NCBI GenBank assembly: GCA_964555685.1
Contig: CAZKTO010000015.1
Location: 1-48,236, forward strand
Length of the DNA stretch: 48,236 bases
Direction of reading: 5' to 3'
From: CAZKTO01 sp964555685
GTDB lineage: Bacteria > Chloroflexota > Dehalococcoidia > SHYB01
Both the position numbers and the translations under genes were made by a program. Positions 22,787-31,052 of the stretch are shown here, in pieces; position 1 is the first letter of the stretch, and each line of letters starts with the position of its first letter. A model generated the notes under the pieces. The model had not been told where the DNA came from, ran no database searches, and saw nothing but the letters and a program-made list of their open reading frames with translations.

Positions 22787-24127
22787 ATGCCGGCAAGACC
22801 CACCCTGGACGCTGCGACGCCCGGCGGCGAGCGGCGGGCCCCGTCGCCCGTCCGCGCCCCCGGAGGGCAGCAGATCAATGCTATCCGTGCCCTCTACTAC
22901 CCCTCCTACCGGTTCCTGTGGTTCAACATCCTTTTCAGCTCCGCCGCCATCCAGATGCAGCAGCTGGCGCGGGGGTACCTGGCTCGCAACCTGACGCCCG
23001 ACGAGCTGCTGGTCACCTCCATCTTCGCCATGGGCGCCTTCCCCATGCTCATCACGCCGCTCCTGGGAGGCGTGATGGCCGACCGCATGGACCGCAAACG
23101 CCTGGCGCTGACGCTGGACCTCTGCCAGATGACGCTCATCCTGGCCATGGCGCTCCTCCTCTCGCTCGACATGTTCAACATTCAGACGCTCATGGTCTTC
23201 TCCCTCGCGTCCGGGACGGTGATGGGCTTCTCCATGCCCGTGCGGCAGGCCATGATCCCGGACATGGTGGGCCCGGAGGCGGCAAACAACGGGCTGGTGC
23301 TCTTCTCCGGCGTCTTTAGCATGATGATGATCGTGGCGCCGGCCATCTCGGGCGTGATCATCGGAGCGGCGAACCTCGAGTCGGCCTTCTATTGCAGCGC
23401 CGGCCTCTTCGGCATCTCCTTCCCGCTGCTCATGAAGGTACCGGGCGGGAGGGCCCACGTCCCCGCTCGCCAGGAGGCCTTCGCCCACACCGTCCTGGAC
23501 GGCTTCCGGTACGTGCGGGCGTCGCAGGCGCTCACTATGCTCATGATCTCGGGCGCCCTGGCGACGATCTTCTACATTCCCTATATGTCCCTCCTGCCCA
23601 TCTTCCAGCGGGACGTGCTGAAGGAGAGCGCCTCGGGGCTGGGCCTGATGTTCACCGCGTCGGGCGTGGGGGCGCTGGTGTCGTCGCTGCTCCTGGCCTT
23701 CGTCAGCGCCGAGCGGCCCCTGGCGGGGCTCATGATGGTCTTCGCCGTGGGGGCCGGTCTGGCTATCGCGGGCTTCTCCCAGTCCACATCCTTCCCCCTC
23801 TCCCTGGGCGCCCTCGTGCTCATCGGCATGTGGCAGAGCGGCTCCATGACGATGAACATGGCGCTCATCCAGTACCTGGCTCCTAGAGAGATGCGGGGCC
23901 GGGTCTTTGCCATCCGCATGATCGTCTGGGGGATGATGCCGGTGGGGCAGGTGGCGTTGGGAGTGGGGGCCCGCGCCTCGTCGCCGGAGATGGCGCTCAT
24001 GGTCATGGGCCTGGCGGGCTCGGCGGTGCAGGTCATCCTTTGGGTCTGGATGCGCCGCGTGCGGATGGAGGTTCCACAGGAGGCGGGGACGGAGCCCGGC
24101 GGGCAGGCGTCTCGCCCCGCCGCTTGA
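22787..24127 (+). CDS. MFS transporter (EntS/MFS_3-like exporter)
   Basis: About 446 residues with some 12 hydrophobic segments and the MFS loop 2-3 motif GGVMADRMDRKRL. A second conserved region is SMPVRQAMIPDMVGPEAANNGL, typical of the EntS-like group of exporters. A hydrophilic 30-residue N-terminus precedes the first segment. The substrate is unknown. Its neighbours (CoA-transferases, SMP-30 proteins) suggest a catabolic locus, but the transporter type is more often an exporter. Confidence 0.88.
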   Translation: MPARPTLDAATPGGERRAPSPVRAPGGQQINAIRALYYPSYRFLWFNILFSSAAIQMQQLARGYLARNLTPDELLVTSIFAMGAFPMLITPLLGGVMADRMDRKRLALTLDLCQMTLILAMALLLSLDMFNIQTLMVFSLASGTVMGFSMPVRQAMIPDMVGPEAANNGLVLFSGVFSMMMIVAPAISGVIIGAANLESAFYCSAGLFGISFPLLMKVPGGRAHVPARQEAFAHTVLDGFRYVRASQALTMLMISGALATIFYIPYMSLLPIFQRDVLKESASGLGLMFTASGVGALVSSLLLAFVSAERPLAGLMMVFAVGAGLAIAGFSQSTSFPLSLGALVLIGMWQSGSMTMNMALIQYLAPREMRGRVFAIRMIVWGMMPVGQVALGVGARASSPEMALMVMGLAGSAVQVILWVWMRRVRMEVPQEAGTEPGGQASRPAA

Positions 24128-24226
24128 CAGGGCACCCCGCGACAGGGGTACCATGCGCACGCCCGCACCTGACCGGCTCGTGTCCCGTGGGGCGTGGCCG
24201 TCGAGCAGGGCGGCAAGGAGGTCGTC

Positions 24227-25078
24227 GTGAAGATTTCGAAGCCGCGCGTTGTGTTGTCCGGCATATGCTTCGCCGAGGGCCCCCGTTGGAGGAATGGGAG
24301 GCTCTGGTTCTCCGACATGTACAACAACCGGGTCATGACGGTGGACCCCCGCGGCAAGGCCAAGGTCGTCTGCCGGGTCCCGCAGCGCCCCTCGGGCCTG
24401 GGCTTCCTGCCCGACGGCCGCCTCCTCATCGTCTCGATGCTGGACCGGAAGCTCCTGCGCCTGGACGCCGGCGGACTGAAGACCGTCGCCGACATCTCGA
24501 AGTACTGCGGCGGCGACACCAACGACATGGTCGTGGACAGCCAGGGCCGGGCCTACATCGGCAATCTCGGCGCCGACCTCCATGGCGGCCAGCCGCCCAA
24601 GCCAGCGAATCTGGTCATGGTGACGCCCGGCGGCAAGGCCCGCGTCGTCGCCGATGGCCTCATCGTCCCCAACGGCGCCGTCATCACTCCGAACGGCAAG
24701 ACGATGATCATCGCCGAGAGCCTGGCGCACCGGCTCACGGCCTTCGATATCGCCCAGGACGGCTCCCTCTCGAACCGGCGGACCTTCGCCGAGTTCGGCC
24801 AGGCGATCCCCGACGGCATCTGCCTGGACGCCAAGGGCGGCATCTGGGTGGGCCTGCCCACCACCAACGAGTTCGTCCGGGTCGTCAAGGGCGGCCGGGT
24901 CACGGACCGGTTCACCATCCCGGGCAAGCTGACCATCGCCTGCATGCTGGGCGGCCGCGACCGGCGATCGCTCTATCTCTGCACCTCCCAGTCCACGGGC
25001 CGGCCCATGAACCAGCGCAACACCAAGGGGTGGATCGAGCGGGTGCGCGTCGGGGTGCCGGGCGCCGGCTGGCCCTAG
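24227..25078 (+). CDS. SMP-30/gluconolactonase-like protein
   Basis: A six-bladed beta-propeller of 283 residues. Metal-binding positions of the SMP-30 family are visible: Glu in CFAEGPRW, Asn in VPNGAVITPNG, and Asp in PDGICLDAKGGIWVG. This suggests a lactone or ester hydrolase. GTG 24227 is chosen because AAGGAGG lies just upstream; a GTG at 24194 is in frame but has no ribosome site. It forms a tandem pair with the next gene (about half of the residues are the same by eye), so the pair arose by duplication. Confidence 0.88.
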   Translation: MKISKPRVVLSGICFAEGPRWRNGRLWFSDMYNNRVMTVDPRGKAKVVCRVPQRPSGLGFLPDGRLLIVSMLDRKLLRLDAGGLKTVADISKYCGGDTNDMVVDSQGRAYIGNLGADLHGGQPPKPANLVMVTPGGKARVVADGLIVPNGAVITPNGKTMIIAESLAHRLTAFDIAQDGSLSNRRTFAEFGQAIPDGICLDAKGGIWVGLPTTNEFVRVVKGGRVTDRFTIPGKLTIACMLGGRDRRSLYLCTSQSTGRPMNQRNTKGWIERVRVGVPGAGWP

Positions 25079-25128
25079 GCCGCTCCCATCCGCTGGTGTC
25101 ATAGGCGCTCCCCGCGCAGGAGGTCTCC

Positions 25129-25980
25129 ATGCCCACCCCCGTGCCGCGTCTGCTGCTCGATGGCCTGGTCTTCCCGGAGGGGCCCCGCTGGCGCCAAGAC
25201 AAGGTCTGGTTCGCCGACATGCATGCGCGCAAGGTCATGACGGTGGACGAGAAGGGGAAGGCCGGCGTCATTTGCGAGGTGCCGCAGCGGCCCTCCGGGA
25301 TCGGCTTCTTGCCGGACGGCCGGATGCTCGTCGTGTCGATGCTGGACAAGCGCCTCCTGCGTTTGGAGCACGACGGCCGGCTCTCCACCGTGGCCGATAT
25401 CGCGCCGCTGTGTGGCGGCGATGCCAACGACATGATCACGGACGCCAAGGGCCGGTGCTACGTCGGCAACTTGGGCTTCGGCCACGGGCAGGAGTTCAAG
25501 ACGACGTATCTTGTGCTGGTGAACCCGGACGGGAGCTACCGCCGGGTTGGCGAGGAGATGCACCTGCCCAATGGCTGCGCTATCACGCCCGATGGGAAGA
25601 CGTTGATCTGCGCCGAGAGCCGCCGGCACCGGCTCACCGCCTACACCATCGCCGCTGACGGCTCGCTCTCGGACCGGCGCCTCTACGCTGAACTGGGCGA
25701 GGGGACCGTGCCCGACGGCATCTGTCTGGACGCTGAGGGGGCCATCTGGGTCGGCGCGGTGACGAACAACGTCTTCCTGCGAGTGCTGCCCGGCGGGCGT
25801 GTGACGGACCGGATCCCCGTCCCCGGGAAGTACGCCGTGGCCTGCTTGCTCGGCGGCGCGGACCGGCGCACGCTCTTTCTGTGCACCGCCAAGACGACCC
25901 GCGAGGACCTGGCCAAGGGGATCGCCACCGGCTGGATCGAGACGGTACGCGTGCCCGTGCCCGGCGCGGGCGTTCCGTAG
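25129..25980 (+). CDS. SMP-30/gluconolactonase-like protein, tandem paralogue
   Basis: A 283-residue paralogue of the preceding gene. The same metal ligands are seen: VFPEGPRW, LPNGCAITPDG and VPDGICLDAEGAIWVG. CAGGAGGTCTCC precedes ATG 25129. Fifty bp separate the pair. The N-terminal GLVFPEGPRW and the C-terminal GWIETVRVPVPGAG match the sister (GWIERVRVGVPGAG). The transcript probably ends at the perfect palindrome at 26013. Confidence 0.88.
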   Translation: MPTPVPRLLLDGLVFPEGPRWRQDKVWFADMHARKVMTVDEKGKAGVICEVPQRPSGIGFLPDGRMLVVSMLDKRLLRLEHDGRLSTVADIAPLCGGDANDMITDAKGRCYVGNLGFGHGQEFKTTYLVLVNPDGSYRRVGEEMHLPNGCAITPDGKTLICAESRRHRLTAYTIAADGSLSDRRLYAELGEGTVPDGICLDAEGAIWVGAVTNNVFLRVLPGGRVTDRIPVPGKYAVACLLGGADRRTLFLCTAKTTREDLAKGIATGWIETVRVPVPGAGVP

Positions 25981-26012
25981 GGCCACCGCAGCCGGCCCTC
26001 CACGCCCATACG

Positions 26013-26052
26013 AAAAAGGAAAGGCCAGCGCCGGCGCTGGCCTTTCCTTTTT
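26013..26052. terminator. Bidirectional terminator, 40-bp perfect palindrome
   Basis: Two perfect 20-base arms (AAAAAGGAAAGGCCAGCGCC and its complement) with A- and T-runs at the ends. It sits between the convergent SMP-30 and solute-binding genes. Confidence 0.9.
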
Positions 26053-26077
26053 GGACGGCGTCTGTGGCTCGGAGCTG

Positions 26078-27811
26078 CTACCTGTTGAACCAGACCCGCT
26101 CGAAGCGGTGGGCCGGGCCGACGACGAAGGCCCGGTTCAGGATGAAGCCTTCGACGTAGGGCTGGACGGCGTAGAGCGCCGGGAAGGTGTGGATGGGAAC
26201 AAAGGCGGCGAAGTCCAGCAATGTGCGCTGGAGATCGCCAAGGGCCTGGGCGCGCTTGGCCCCGTCCACCTCGGCGTCCTGGGCGTCCAGCAGTTGGTCG
26301 AGCCTGGCGTCCGAAACCTTACCGTAGTTCAGGCCGGCACCGGTCTTGACGTAGTTGGCGATGATGTCAGCGGGGTCGTCGAAGGAGTTGCCGCCACCGG
26401 TGAAGTTCAGATCAAAGTCGCCGCGCAGCATGCGGGTGGTGAGGTCTGACGTGGAGACGACCAGGTCCAGCTTCACGTTGATGCCCAGGGGCAGCAGCAG
26501 GGATGCAACGGCCTCGCTGATGTCCTTCTGCGTGGCGTTGGTCACGAGGGCTATGGTGGTCTTGGAGAGGTCGATGCCCGAGTCCTTCAGGAGCTGCTTT
26601 GCCAGGTCCGTGTCGGGGGTCTTGGGCTCGCGGAAGCCAGGAGTGCGGAGCAGGTCGTCCTTGCTGAGGCTGAACTTGCCGCCCAGCTCGCGGGGGACGA
26701 GGAAGGTGGGAGGATAGAAGCCGGTGCCGCCGCGGAGCACGTCGCGCAAGGCGCCGCGGTCGAAGCCGACGTTGATGGCCTGCCGGAACTTCAGGTTGTT
26801 GAAGGGGGCCCGGGCTGTGTTGAAAAACAGGAAGTTGACGCTCCAGGAGGTGCCGAACTTGACGCCCTTAATGTCGGCGGCGGCCTGCTCCTGCTGGCTC
26901 ACGAGGATGTCCGAGCTATAGCTGCAGGCGCAGGAGAGCCGGCCGGTCCGGAAGGCGCTGAAGGCCAGGGCCTGGTCCGCGATCCAGATGAAGGACAGAC
27001 CATCCAGGTAGGGCAACGCCTGGCCCCGCTCATCCTTCTTGAAGTAGCTATCGTTGCGGACGAGCTCGGAAGAGGCGTCCTTCACCAGGCTCTTGAACTT
27101 GAAGGGGCCGGTGCCCACAGCGCTGGCCTTCCACGTATCGATGGGGGTCACGTGGGCTGGGTAGATGGTGAGATTGGCCACGGAGGCCACGGTGAGGAAC
27201 GACGCGCTGGGCCGGGCGAGGGTGACGACGACGGTGCTATCGTCGGGGGTCTGGATATCGTTCACGATGGTCAGCCGCGAGCGGTGGAAACCGGCAGCGG
27301 GCGTCTCGGGGTTGCGCGCGCGGTTGAGGCTGAAGGCGATGTCCTTGGACGTGAAGGGCTTGCCGTCATGCCACTGGATACCCTGGTTGAGCTTGTAGGT
27401 GATGGTCTTGCCGTCGGCCGAGACGGTGAAGGACTGGGCCAGGTCAGGCCGGATGCTGGAGCCGTCCACTGGGTCCAGGATGGTCAGGTTATTCAGGAGA
27501 TTCTGGGTGATCAGGACGGCGAAGCGGCCGTTGGCGTTGTAGTTGTCCCACTCGTTGCCGAAGCCGCCGGAGACGCGGACAGACATGACGCCGCCGAGCT
27601 TGGGCGCGGGGGTGGGCGTCGGCGCCGGGATTGGAGTGGCGGTGGGGCGGGGCGCGGGGGTCGGCGTGGCCGCGGGCTGCGCGGCCGTGGGAGCGGATGT
27701 CGCCGCGGGCGCCTCCTCCTCACCCCCGCCGCACGCCGCGACAACGAGGGCCACCGCCACCAACGCCGCGCTCAGCGACCAGAGGCGGGGCCAGCGCAAT
27801 AGCCTGGTCAT
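26078..27811 (-). CDS. ABC transporter substrate-binding lipoprotein, family 5
   Basis: A 577-residue lipoprotein. The signal peptide ends at VVAACGGG (lipobox), followed by an Ala/Thr/Pro linker (TPTPAPRPTATPIPAPTPTPAPK region) that is common in Chloroflexota lipoproteins. The binding domain is SBP_bac_5 (peptide/nickel/other). It shows DLAQSFTVSADGKTITYKL, QGIQWHDGKPFTSKDIAFSL and KFRQAINVGFDRGAL. No permease or ATPase genes are adjacent, so it is an orphan binding protein. ATG 27811 has an AGGAG site, and its ATGA overlaps the stop of a 37-codon amidohydrolase fragment, so translation may be coupled. Confidence 0.9.
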   Translation of the reverse strand: MTRLLRWPRLWSLSAALVAVALVVAACGGGEEEAPAATSAPTAAQPAATPTPAPRPTATPIPAPTPTPAPKLGGVMSVRVSGGFGNEWDNYNANGRFAVLITQNLLNNLTILDPVDGSSIRPDLAQSFTVSADGKTITYKLNQGIQWHDGKPFTSKDIAFSLNRARNPETPAAGFHRSRLTIVNDIQTPDDSTVVVTLARPSASFLTVASVANLTIYPAHVTPIDTWKASAVGTGPFKFKSLVKDASSELVRNDSYFKKDERGQALPYLDGLSFIWIADQALAFSAFRTGRLSCACSYSSDILVSQQEQAAADIKGVKFGTSWSVNFLFFNTARAPFNNLKFRQAINVGFDRGALRDVLRGGTGFYPPTFLVPRELGGKFSLSKDDLLRTPGFREPKTPDTDLAKQLLKDSGIDLSKTTIALVTNATQKDISEAVASLLLPLGINVKLDLVVSTSDLTTRMLRGDFDLNFTGGGNSFDDPADIIANYVKTGAGLNYGKVSDARLDQLLDAQDAEVDGAKRAQALGDLQRTLLDFAAFVPIHTFPALYAVQPYVEGFILNRAFVVGPAHRFERVWFNR

Positions 27812-27921
27812 ACCCTGCTCCTCTCCCATAGACGTTCGCGGCTCGAGTAAGGCCACTTCTCCCACAGGTCGGGCGGTTCGATGACGTGGGAATCGGCGCT
27901 AATGATGTCGAAATCCGGCAT
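27808..27921 (-). pseudogene. N-terminal remnant of an amidohydrolase-2 family gene
   Basis: A 37-codon frame with a strong GGAGGGGAG ribosome site encodes MPDFDIISADSHVIEPPDLW and EKW, which matches the start of metal-dependent amidohydrolases (the D-x-H motif ADSH is the first metal site). Homology stops after WEKW, and TGA overlaps the ATG of the binding protein (ATGA). It is either a deletion remnant or a reused leader peptide that couples translation. Confidence 0.6.
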
Positions 27922-28115
27922 GATACTCCCCTCCGGGCGGGCTCCCGCAGCCCTGTGTTATGGCACCATCGTACCGGTCACTCGGCTGGCGTTCATGGGG
28001 CGCGCGCACCGGTTTTGTAATGCAACCGGCCCATCTTGGCCCGGATTTCCCATAGCAACTGGTCGAGGAGGCACCCCTGTGGGGGTCCTCCGGGGGCGTT
28101 GTGGAGTGTGGTGCG

Positions 28116-28144
28116 ACTTTATTGGACGGGGGCAGGGTTGTCAA
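28116..28144 (-). promoter_or_regulatory. Promoter toward the solute-binding gene
   Basis: On the minus strand TTGACA (28144 to 28139), a 17-bp spacer and TAAAGT (28121 to 28116). The leader to 27921 is about 190 nt, with one hairpin-forming stretch near 28070-28095. I see no known riboswitch. The stretch 27922-28236 has no gene. Confidence 0.65.
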
Positions 28145-28236
28145 GGGTACAACGGGGCCCGCCCCCATCAAACCGAACGCCGCGCCGACTGGGCGTGGCG
28201 ACAGCCCTTCCCCTGGCTTGGCCGCCGGCGGACCGG

Positions 28237-28545
28237 CTACAGCGGGTTCTTGCGCGGCCTGCCCCGGCGCCTGCCCGAGGCCACCGCCGGGCGGGACTTC
28301 ACCCAGAAATAGATCTCGCTGCCGGCTTTCTTGATTACCAGCGTTCGGCCCGCCATCTTGGCCGCGGTCCCCAGGCGCCGCCGGACGGCCCGGCCGCTCT
28401 CGCCCGGCAGGACCTGAAGCCTGCCGGCCTGCCCATCCGAGAGCTTCGTCAGGTACCCAAGATATTCGCGGACCGCCTCGGCAGCTCGGCCCGTCGCGGT
28501 CTTCATCATCGCTTCGTTCTTCGCTACCAGGTCAAACTTAGGCAT
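28237..28545 (-). CDS. Small unknown protein with a basic AT-hook-like tail
   Basis: A 102-residue product, MPKFDLVAKNEAMMKTATGRA..., ending SGRRRGRPRKNPL. The RRGRPRK core resembles an AT-hook (RGRP), so DNA binding in the minor groove is possible. The middle (LSDGQAGRLQVLPGESGRAVRRRLGTAAKMAGRTLVIKKAGSEIYFW, described in part) looks like a small alpha/beta domain. The start has AAAGGAG. It has its own good promoter and no obvious partner. Confidence 0.65.
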   Translation of the reverse strand: MPKFDLVAKNEAMMKTATGRAAEAVREYLGYLTKLSDGQAGRLQVLPGESGRAVRRRLGTAAKMAGRTLVIKKAGSEIYFWVKSRPAVASGRRRGRPRKNPL

Positions 28546-28612
28546 GCGCTAGCGCTCCTTTCATGATCAAAATGAGGAATTGCTGATCGAGGAAGTAGCA
28601 AAACCAGACCAG

Positions 28613-28642
28613 AATATACCGCCGGCGTTCAGCCTTTGTCAA
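28613..28642 (-). promoter_or_regulatory. Promoter of the AT-hook-like gene
   Basis: Minus strand TTGACA (28642 to 28637), 18-bp spacer, TATATT (28618 to 28613). Upstream of it, 28643-28947 contains no recognisable gene or repeat. Confidence 0.7.
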
Positions 28643-28947
28643 GTAGCCTGAGGTAGACAACCTTTGCCTTGTCGTCGCTGAGGTCATCGTGAGTTGGTAA
28701 CCGGCCAAGTTTTCCTCTGTCTTTGTGTTATGGGAATCGCCGTGTCACGCCATCGAGGACGCTATAGTAACCGGGTTTCATCGCCTTCGTTTCGGCGTGG
28801 GGCGGGCCAGCCGCTTCGGGTGCGGGCGCAGCGCCGGAATGGCCGCAGCGAAATCCGTCGTGGCCTATCGCGGCCGGGGACTGGGGGCTGACCGTGGTGG
28901 TGGTCCAGGCGTGACCGGAGGAGGGCTCCACCCACGCCCGGGCCACG

Positions 28948-29538
28948 CTATGGCGTGCGGCGCCCCGCCTCCCACGCCGCGAGCCTGCCGAGCAGCGGCA
29001 CGAGGAGCGAGCCCAGCACGTCCAGAATCCCCAGGGCCGCGGCGACTCGCCCGAAGGCGCTAGCTTGAGGTTCGGTCCAGATGCCGGCGATGAGCAGCAT
29101 GCCCAGGGCCACGATGACGGCGATGGTCCCCGCCATGCATCCGCGCACCGCCACGTGCCGGGAACGAGCGAAAAGGAGCAGGAGGATGTGGTTGGCGAAG
29201 AACGCCGCGACGGCGAGAGTGCCGGCCGACTTGGCGGCCGTGTTCTCGTCGAACAGATCGCCCGCCCAGATGATCGCGACGACGGCGACGCAGGTCGCCG
29301 CCGACGCCCCAACGGCGGGACCGGCCAGCCACCGATAGCGCCCCTGCGCGAAGTGGTTCAGGCCCGGCAGGGCCATGGCGCTGGCCCCCGCCAGCATGCC
29401 GGCCGTGGCAAGGACCTTGCCATCCGTGTCGTTGAGGTCGCCCCGGGCCACGGCCGCGATGGCGACGCCCGCGCTGACCACCAGGGCGGCGACGAGAGCC
29501 GCCAGGGGGGCCCTTGTCAGCCACGGGCCACGGCCCAT
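28948..29538 (-). CDS. Six-segment membrane protein of unknown function
   Basis: The 196-residue product has about six hydrophobic segments: LAALVAALVVSAGVAIAAV, LATAGMLAGASAMALPGL, AVGASAATCVAVVAIIW, AGTLAVAAFFANHILLLLF, IAVIVALGMLLIAGIW and ALGILDVLGSLLVPLLG. I do not recognise the family. It follows the carboxymuconolactone-decarboxylase-like gene after 20 bp on the same strand. ATG 29538 is the first start after that gene's stop; the ribosome site is weak. Confidence 0.6.
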   Translation of the reverse strand: MGRGPWLTRAPLAALVAALVVSAGVAIAAVARGDLNDTDGKVLATAGMLAGASAMALPGLNHFAQGRYRWLAGPAVGASAATCVAVVAIIWAGDLFDENTAAKSAGTLAVAAFFANHILLLLFARSRHVAVRGCMAGTIAVIVALGMLLIAGIWTEPQASAFGRVAAALGILDVLGSLLVPLLGRLAAWEAGRRTP

Positions 29539-29558
29539 AGAGCTTGGCGGCCGGTCGT

Positions 29559-29990
29559 TCAGCGGCGGGCCGCCTTGGGCCCCGACGAGTCGGGGCCGGA
29601 CGGCTGGGGAACCGCGTCTCCCTGGGCGAAGACCTCCCGCGCGACGGCCAGGGCCCGGTTGGCGGTGGGCGCGCCCGAATAGAACGCCAGGTGGAGGACC
29701 ATCTCCAGGAGCTTCTCCCTGGAGATACCAAGGTTCAGAGCGCCGCGCAGGTGGGAGCGCAGCTCGCCCTCCCGGTTGAGGGCGATGAGGGTGGCGACGG
29801 TGCACATGCTGCGCTCCCTGGGCGTGAGCGCTGGGCGGGACCATATCTCACCGAAGAGGATCTCGGTGAGGAGCCCAAGCTGCTCGTCGCCGGGCTGCGG
29901 AGCCCTCGGAGCCCCGACTCGTCGGGGCGCGCCGAACACCGTGGCCAGCATCGCGTCCTTCTTGGCTGCTCGACTGGGTGTTGTCTTCAC
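29559..29990 (-). CDS. Carboxymuconolactone decarboxylase family protein
   Basis: A 143-residue all-helical protein of the CMD/AhpD-like superfamily: TPRERSMCTVATLIALNREGELRSHLRGALNLG and SREKLLEMVLHLAFYSGAPTANRAL fit the gamma-CMD pattern (activities may be decarboxylation or peroxidatic). It has a single Cys in MCTVAT rather than the CxxC of AhpD. Palindromes CCCCGACNNGTCGGGG occur near both ends of the gene (29912-29927 encodes PRRVGAP near the start, 29580-29595 encodes GPDSSGP near the end), both outside the conserved domain. Confidence 0.8.
   Translation of the reverse strand: MKTTPSRAAKKDAMLATVFGAPRRVGAPRAPQPGDEQLGLLTEILFGEIWSRPALTPRERSMCTVATLIALNREGELRSHLRGALNLGISREKLLEMVLHLAFYSGAPTANRALAVAREVFAQGDAVPQPSGPDSSGPKAARR
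29580..29595. repeat. Dispersed 16-bp palindrome (3' end of the CMD gene)
   Basis: CCCCGACGAGTCGGGG, in the C-terminal tail code. Confidence 0.85.
29912..29927. repeat. Dispersed 16-bp palindrome (5' end of the CMD gene)
   Basis: CCCCGACTCGTCGGGG, extended one G:C pair on each side; in the N-terminal tail code. Confidence 0.85.
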
Positions 29991-30038
29991 AGGTCCTCCT
30001 GATGGCGCGGGCTCACGAAGGTGGACCGAGAGGTCGCA

Positions 30039-30054
30039 CCCCGACAGGCCGGGG
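30039..30054. repeat. Dispersed palindrome, one mismatch (intergenic)
   Basis: CCCCGACAGGCCGGGG, in the spacer between the divergent CMD and hydrolase genes. The same spacer has facing -10 elements: TACAAT on the minus strand (30088 to 30083) and on the plus strand (30119-30124). Confidence 0.65.
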
Positions 30055-30189
30055 TACCCGCCCGTCCCTGGCGCTGGCCATCATTGTACGACAACGACGC
30101 ACCGGGCTCGCATCCCGCTACAATAGCCACCGGGCTCGCGGACGGGGCCAAGACGATCCTGTCGCAGATGAGCAGGAGGCGCTCGTACG

Positions 30190-30946
30190 GTGGCGACGGA
30201 CTACGTGATGATCCACGGCGGCGGGCGCGGCGGCTGGTGCTGGGAACCGACGATCGAGGAGATGCGGACGCGAGGGCATCCGGACCTGGGCCGCGTGGCG
30301 GCCATCGACATGCCGGGCGCGGGCCGCAAGTAAGGACGTCTCGCTCGAGGAGTGCTCCATCGCCGGCTACGTCGGGTCGGCCGTGCGGGACATCGTCGAG
30401 GCGGACCTGCGCAACATCATCCACGTCGGCCACTCCTTCGCCGGGCTCGTCATGCCCTACGTCGTCACGCGCATCCCGGAGCGTATCCGGCGAGTCGTCT
30501 TCATGGCCTGCGCCGTCCCGCCCGAGGGGCAGAGCCTGCGAGACCTGCTGGTGGGCATGGGCAAGCTCTCTCCGAGCACGGTCATCGAGCCGCTGACGCG
30601 GAGCGCGACGCCCAGGCGCTTCCCGGAGGAGTGGGACCTGGACCGGTCCAGCCGGCGCCTGGGCCGCCAGCGGGCCCAGTGGCTGCTCGAGAACCTCCGG
30701 CGGGAGTACGCCAAGACCTTCCCGTCCCCCGTCACCGAGCGCGTCGCGCGCACCGGCTTCCTGGGGCTCAGGCCAGTGACGTGGGTGCTCCTGGCCCGCG
30801 ACCGGTCCATGCCGCCCCGCTGGCAGCGCCTCTTCGCCCGCGAGGTGGGGGGCGACGCCGTCGAGATCGTCGAGATCGACGCTCCGCACGACGCCATGAT
30901 CAGCCGCCCCCGCCAGGTGGCCGAGGTCCTTCTGCGATATGCGTGA
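30190..30946 (+). pseudogene. Alpha/beta hydrolase with a frameshift
   Basis: From GTG 30190 the frame encodes YVMIHGGGRGGWCWEP (oxyanion loop HGGG) and DMPGAGRK, then meets TAA at 30331-30333. The protein continues in the next frame: DVSLEECSIAGYVGSAVRD, GHSFAGLVMPYV (nucleophile Ser) and the catalytic His in IDAPHDAMIS. Removing the T at 30331 would restore a single 252-residue frame (GRKKDVSLEE). All catalytic parts are intact, so either the frameshift is a base-call error or it is very recent. The fold resembles the esterase/salicylate-esterase group (AB hydrolase 1). Confidence 0.75.
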
Positions 30947-30988
30947 GGCGCGGGTGGTCCGTTGCTCCTGCCTCACCACCAACCACGT

Positions 30989-31017
30989 TTGACATGCCTC
31001 GGCTCCAGGGCTACGCT
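30989..31017 (+). promoter_or_regulatory. Promoter of the SDR gene at 31053
   Basis: TTGACA at 30989-30994, a 17-bp spacer and TACGCT at 31012-31017. Confidence 0.65.
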
Positions 31018-31052
31018 GCCGGCGATCGCGGAGGCTCCGGGAGGGACTATCG

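Noticed and set aside
22052..25102. A 1016-codon minus-strand frame opposite the CoA-transferase, MFS and SMP-30 genes
   Set aside because: It spans several real genes and spacers and has no recognisable domain.
27922..28115. Riboswitch in the leader of the solute-binding gene
   Set aside because: Some GC hairpins exist, but no conserved riboswitch core was recognised.
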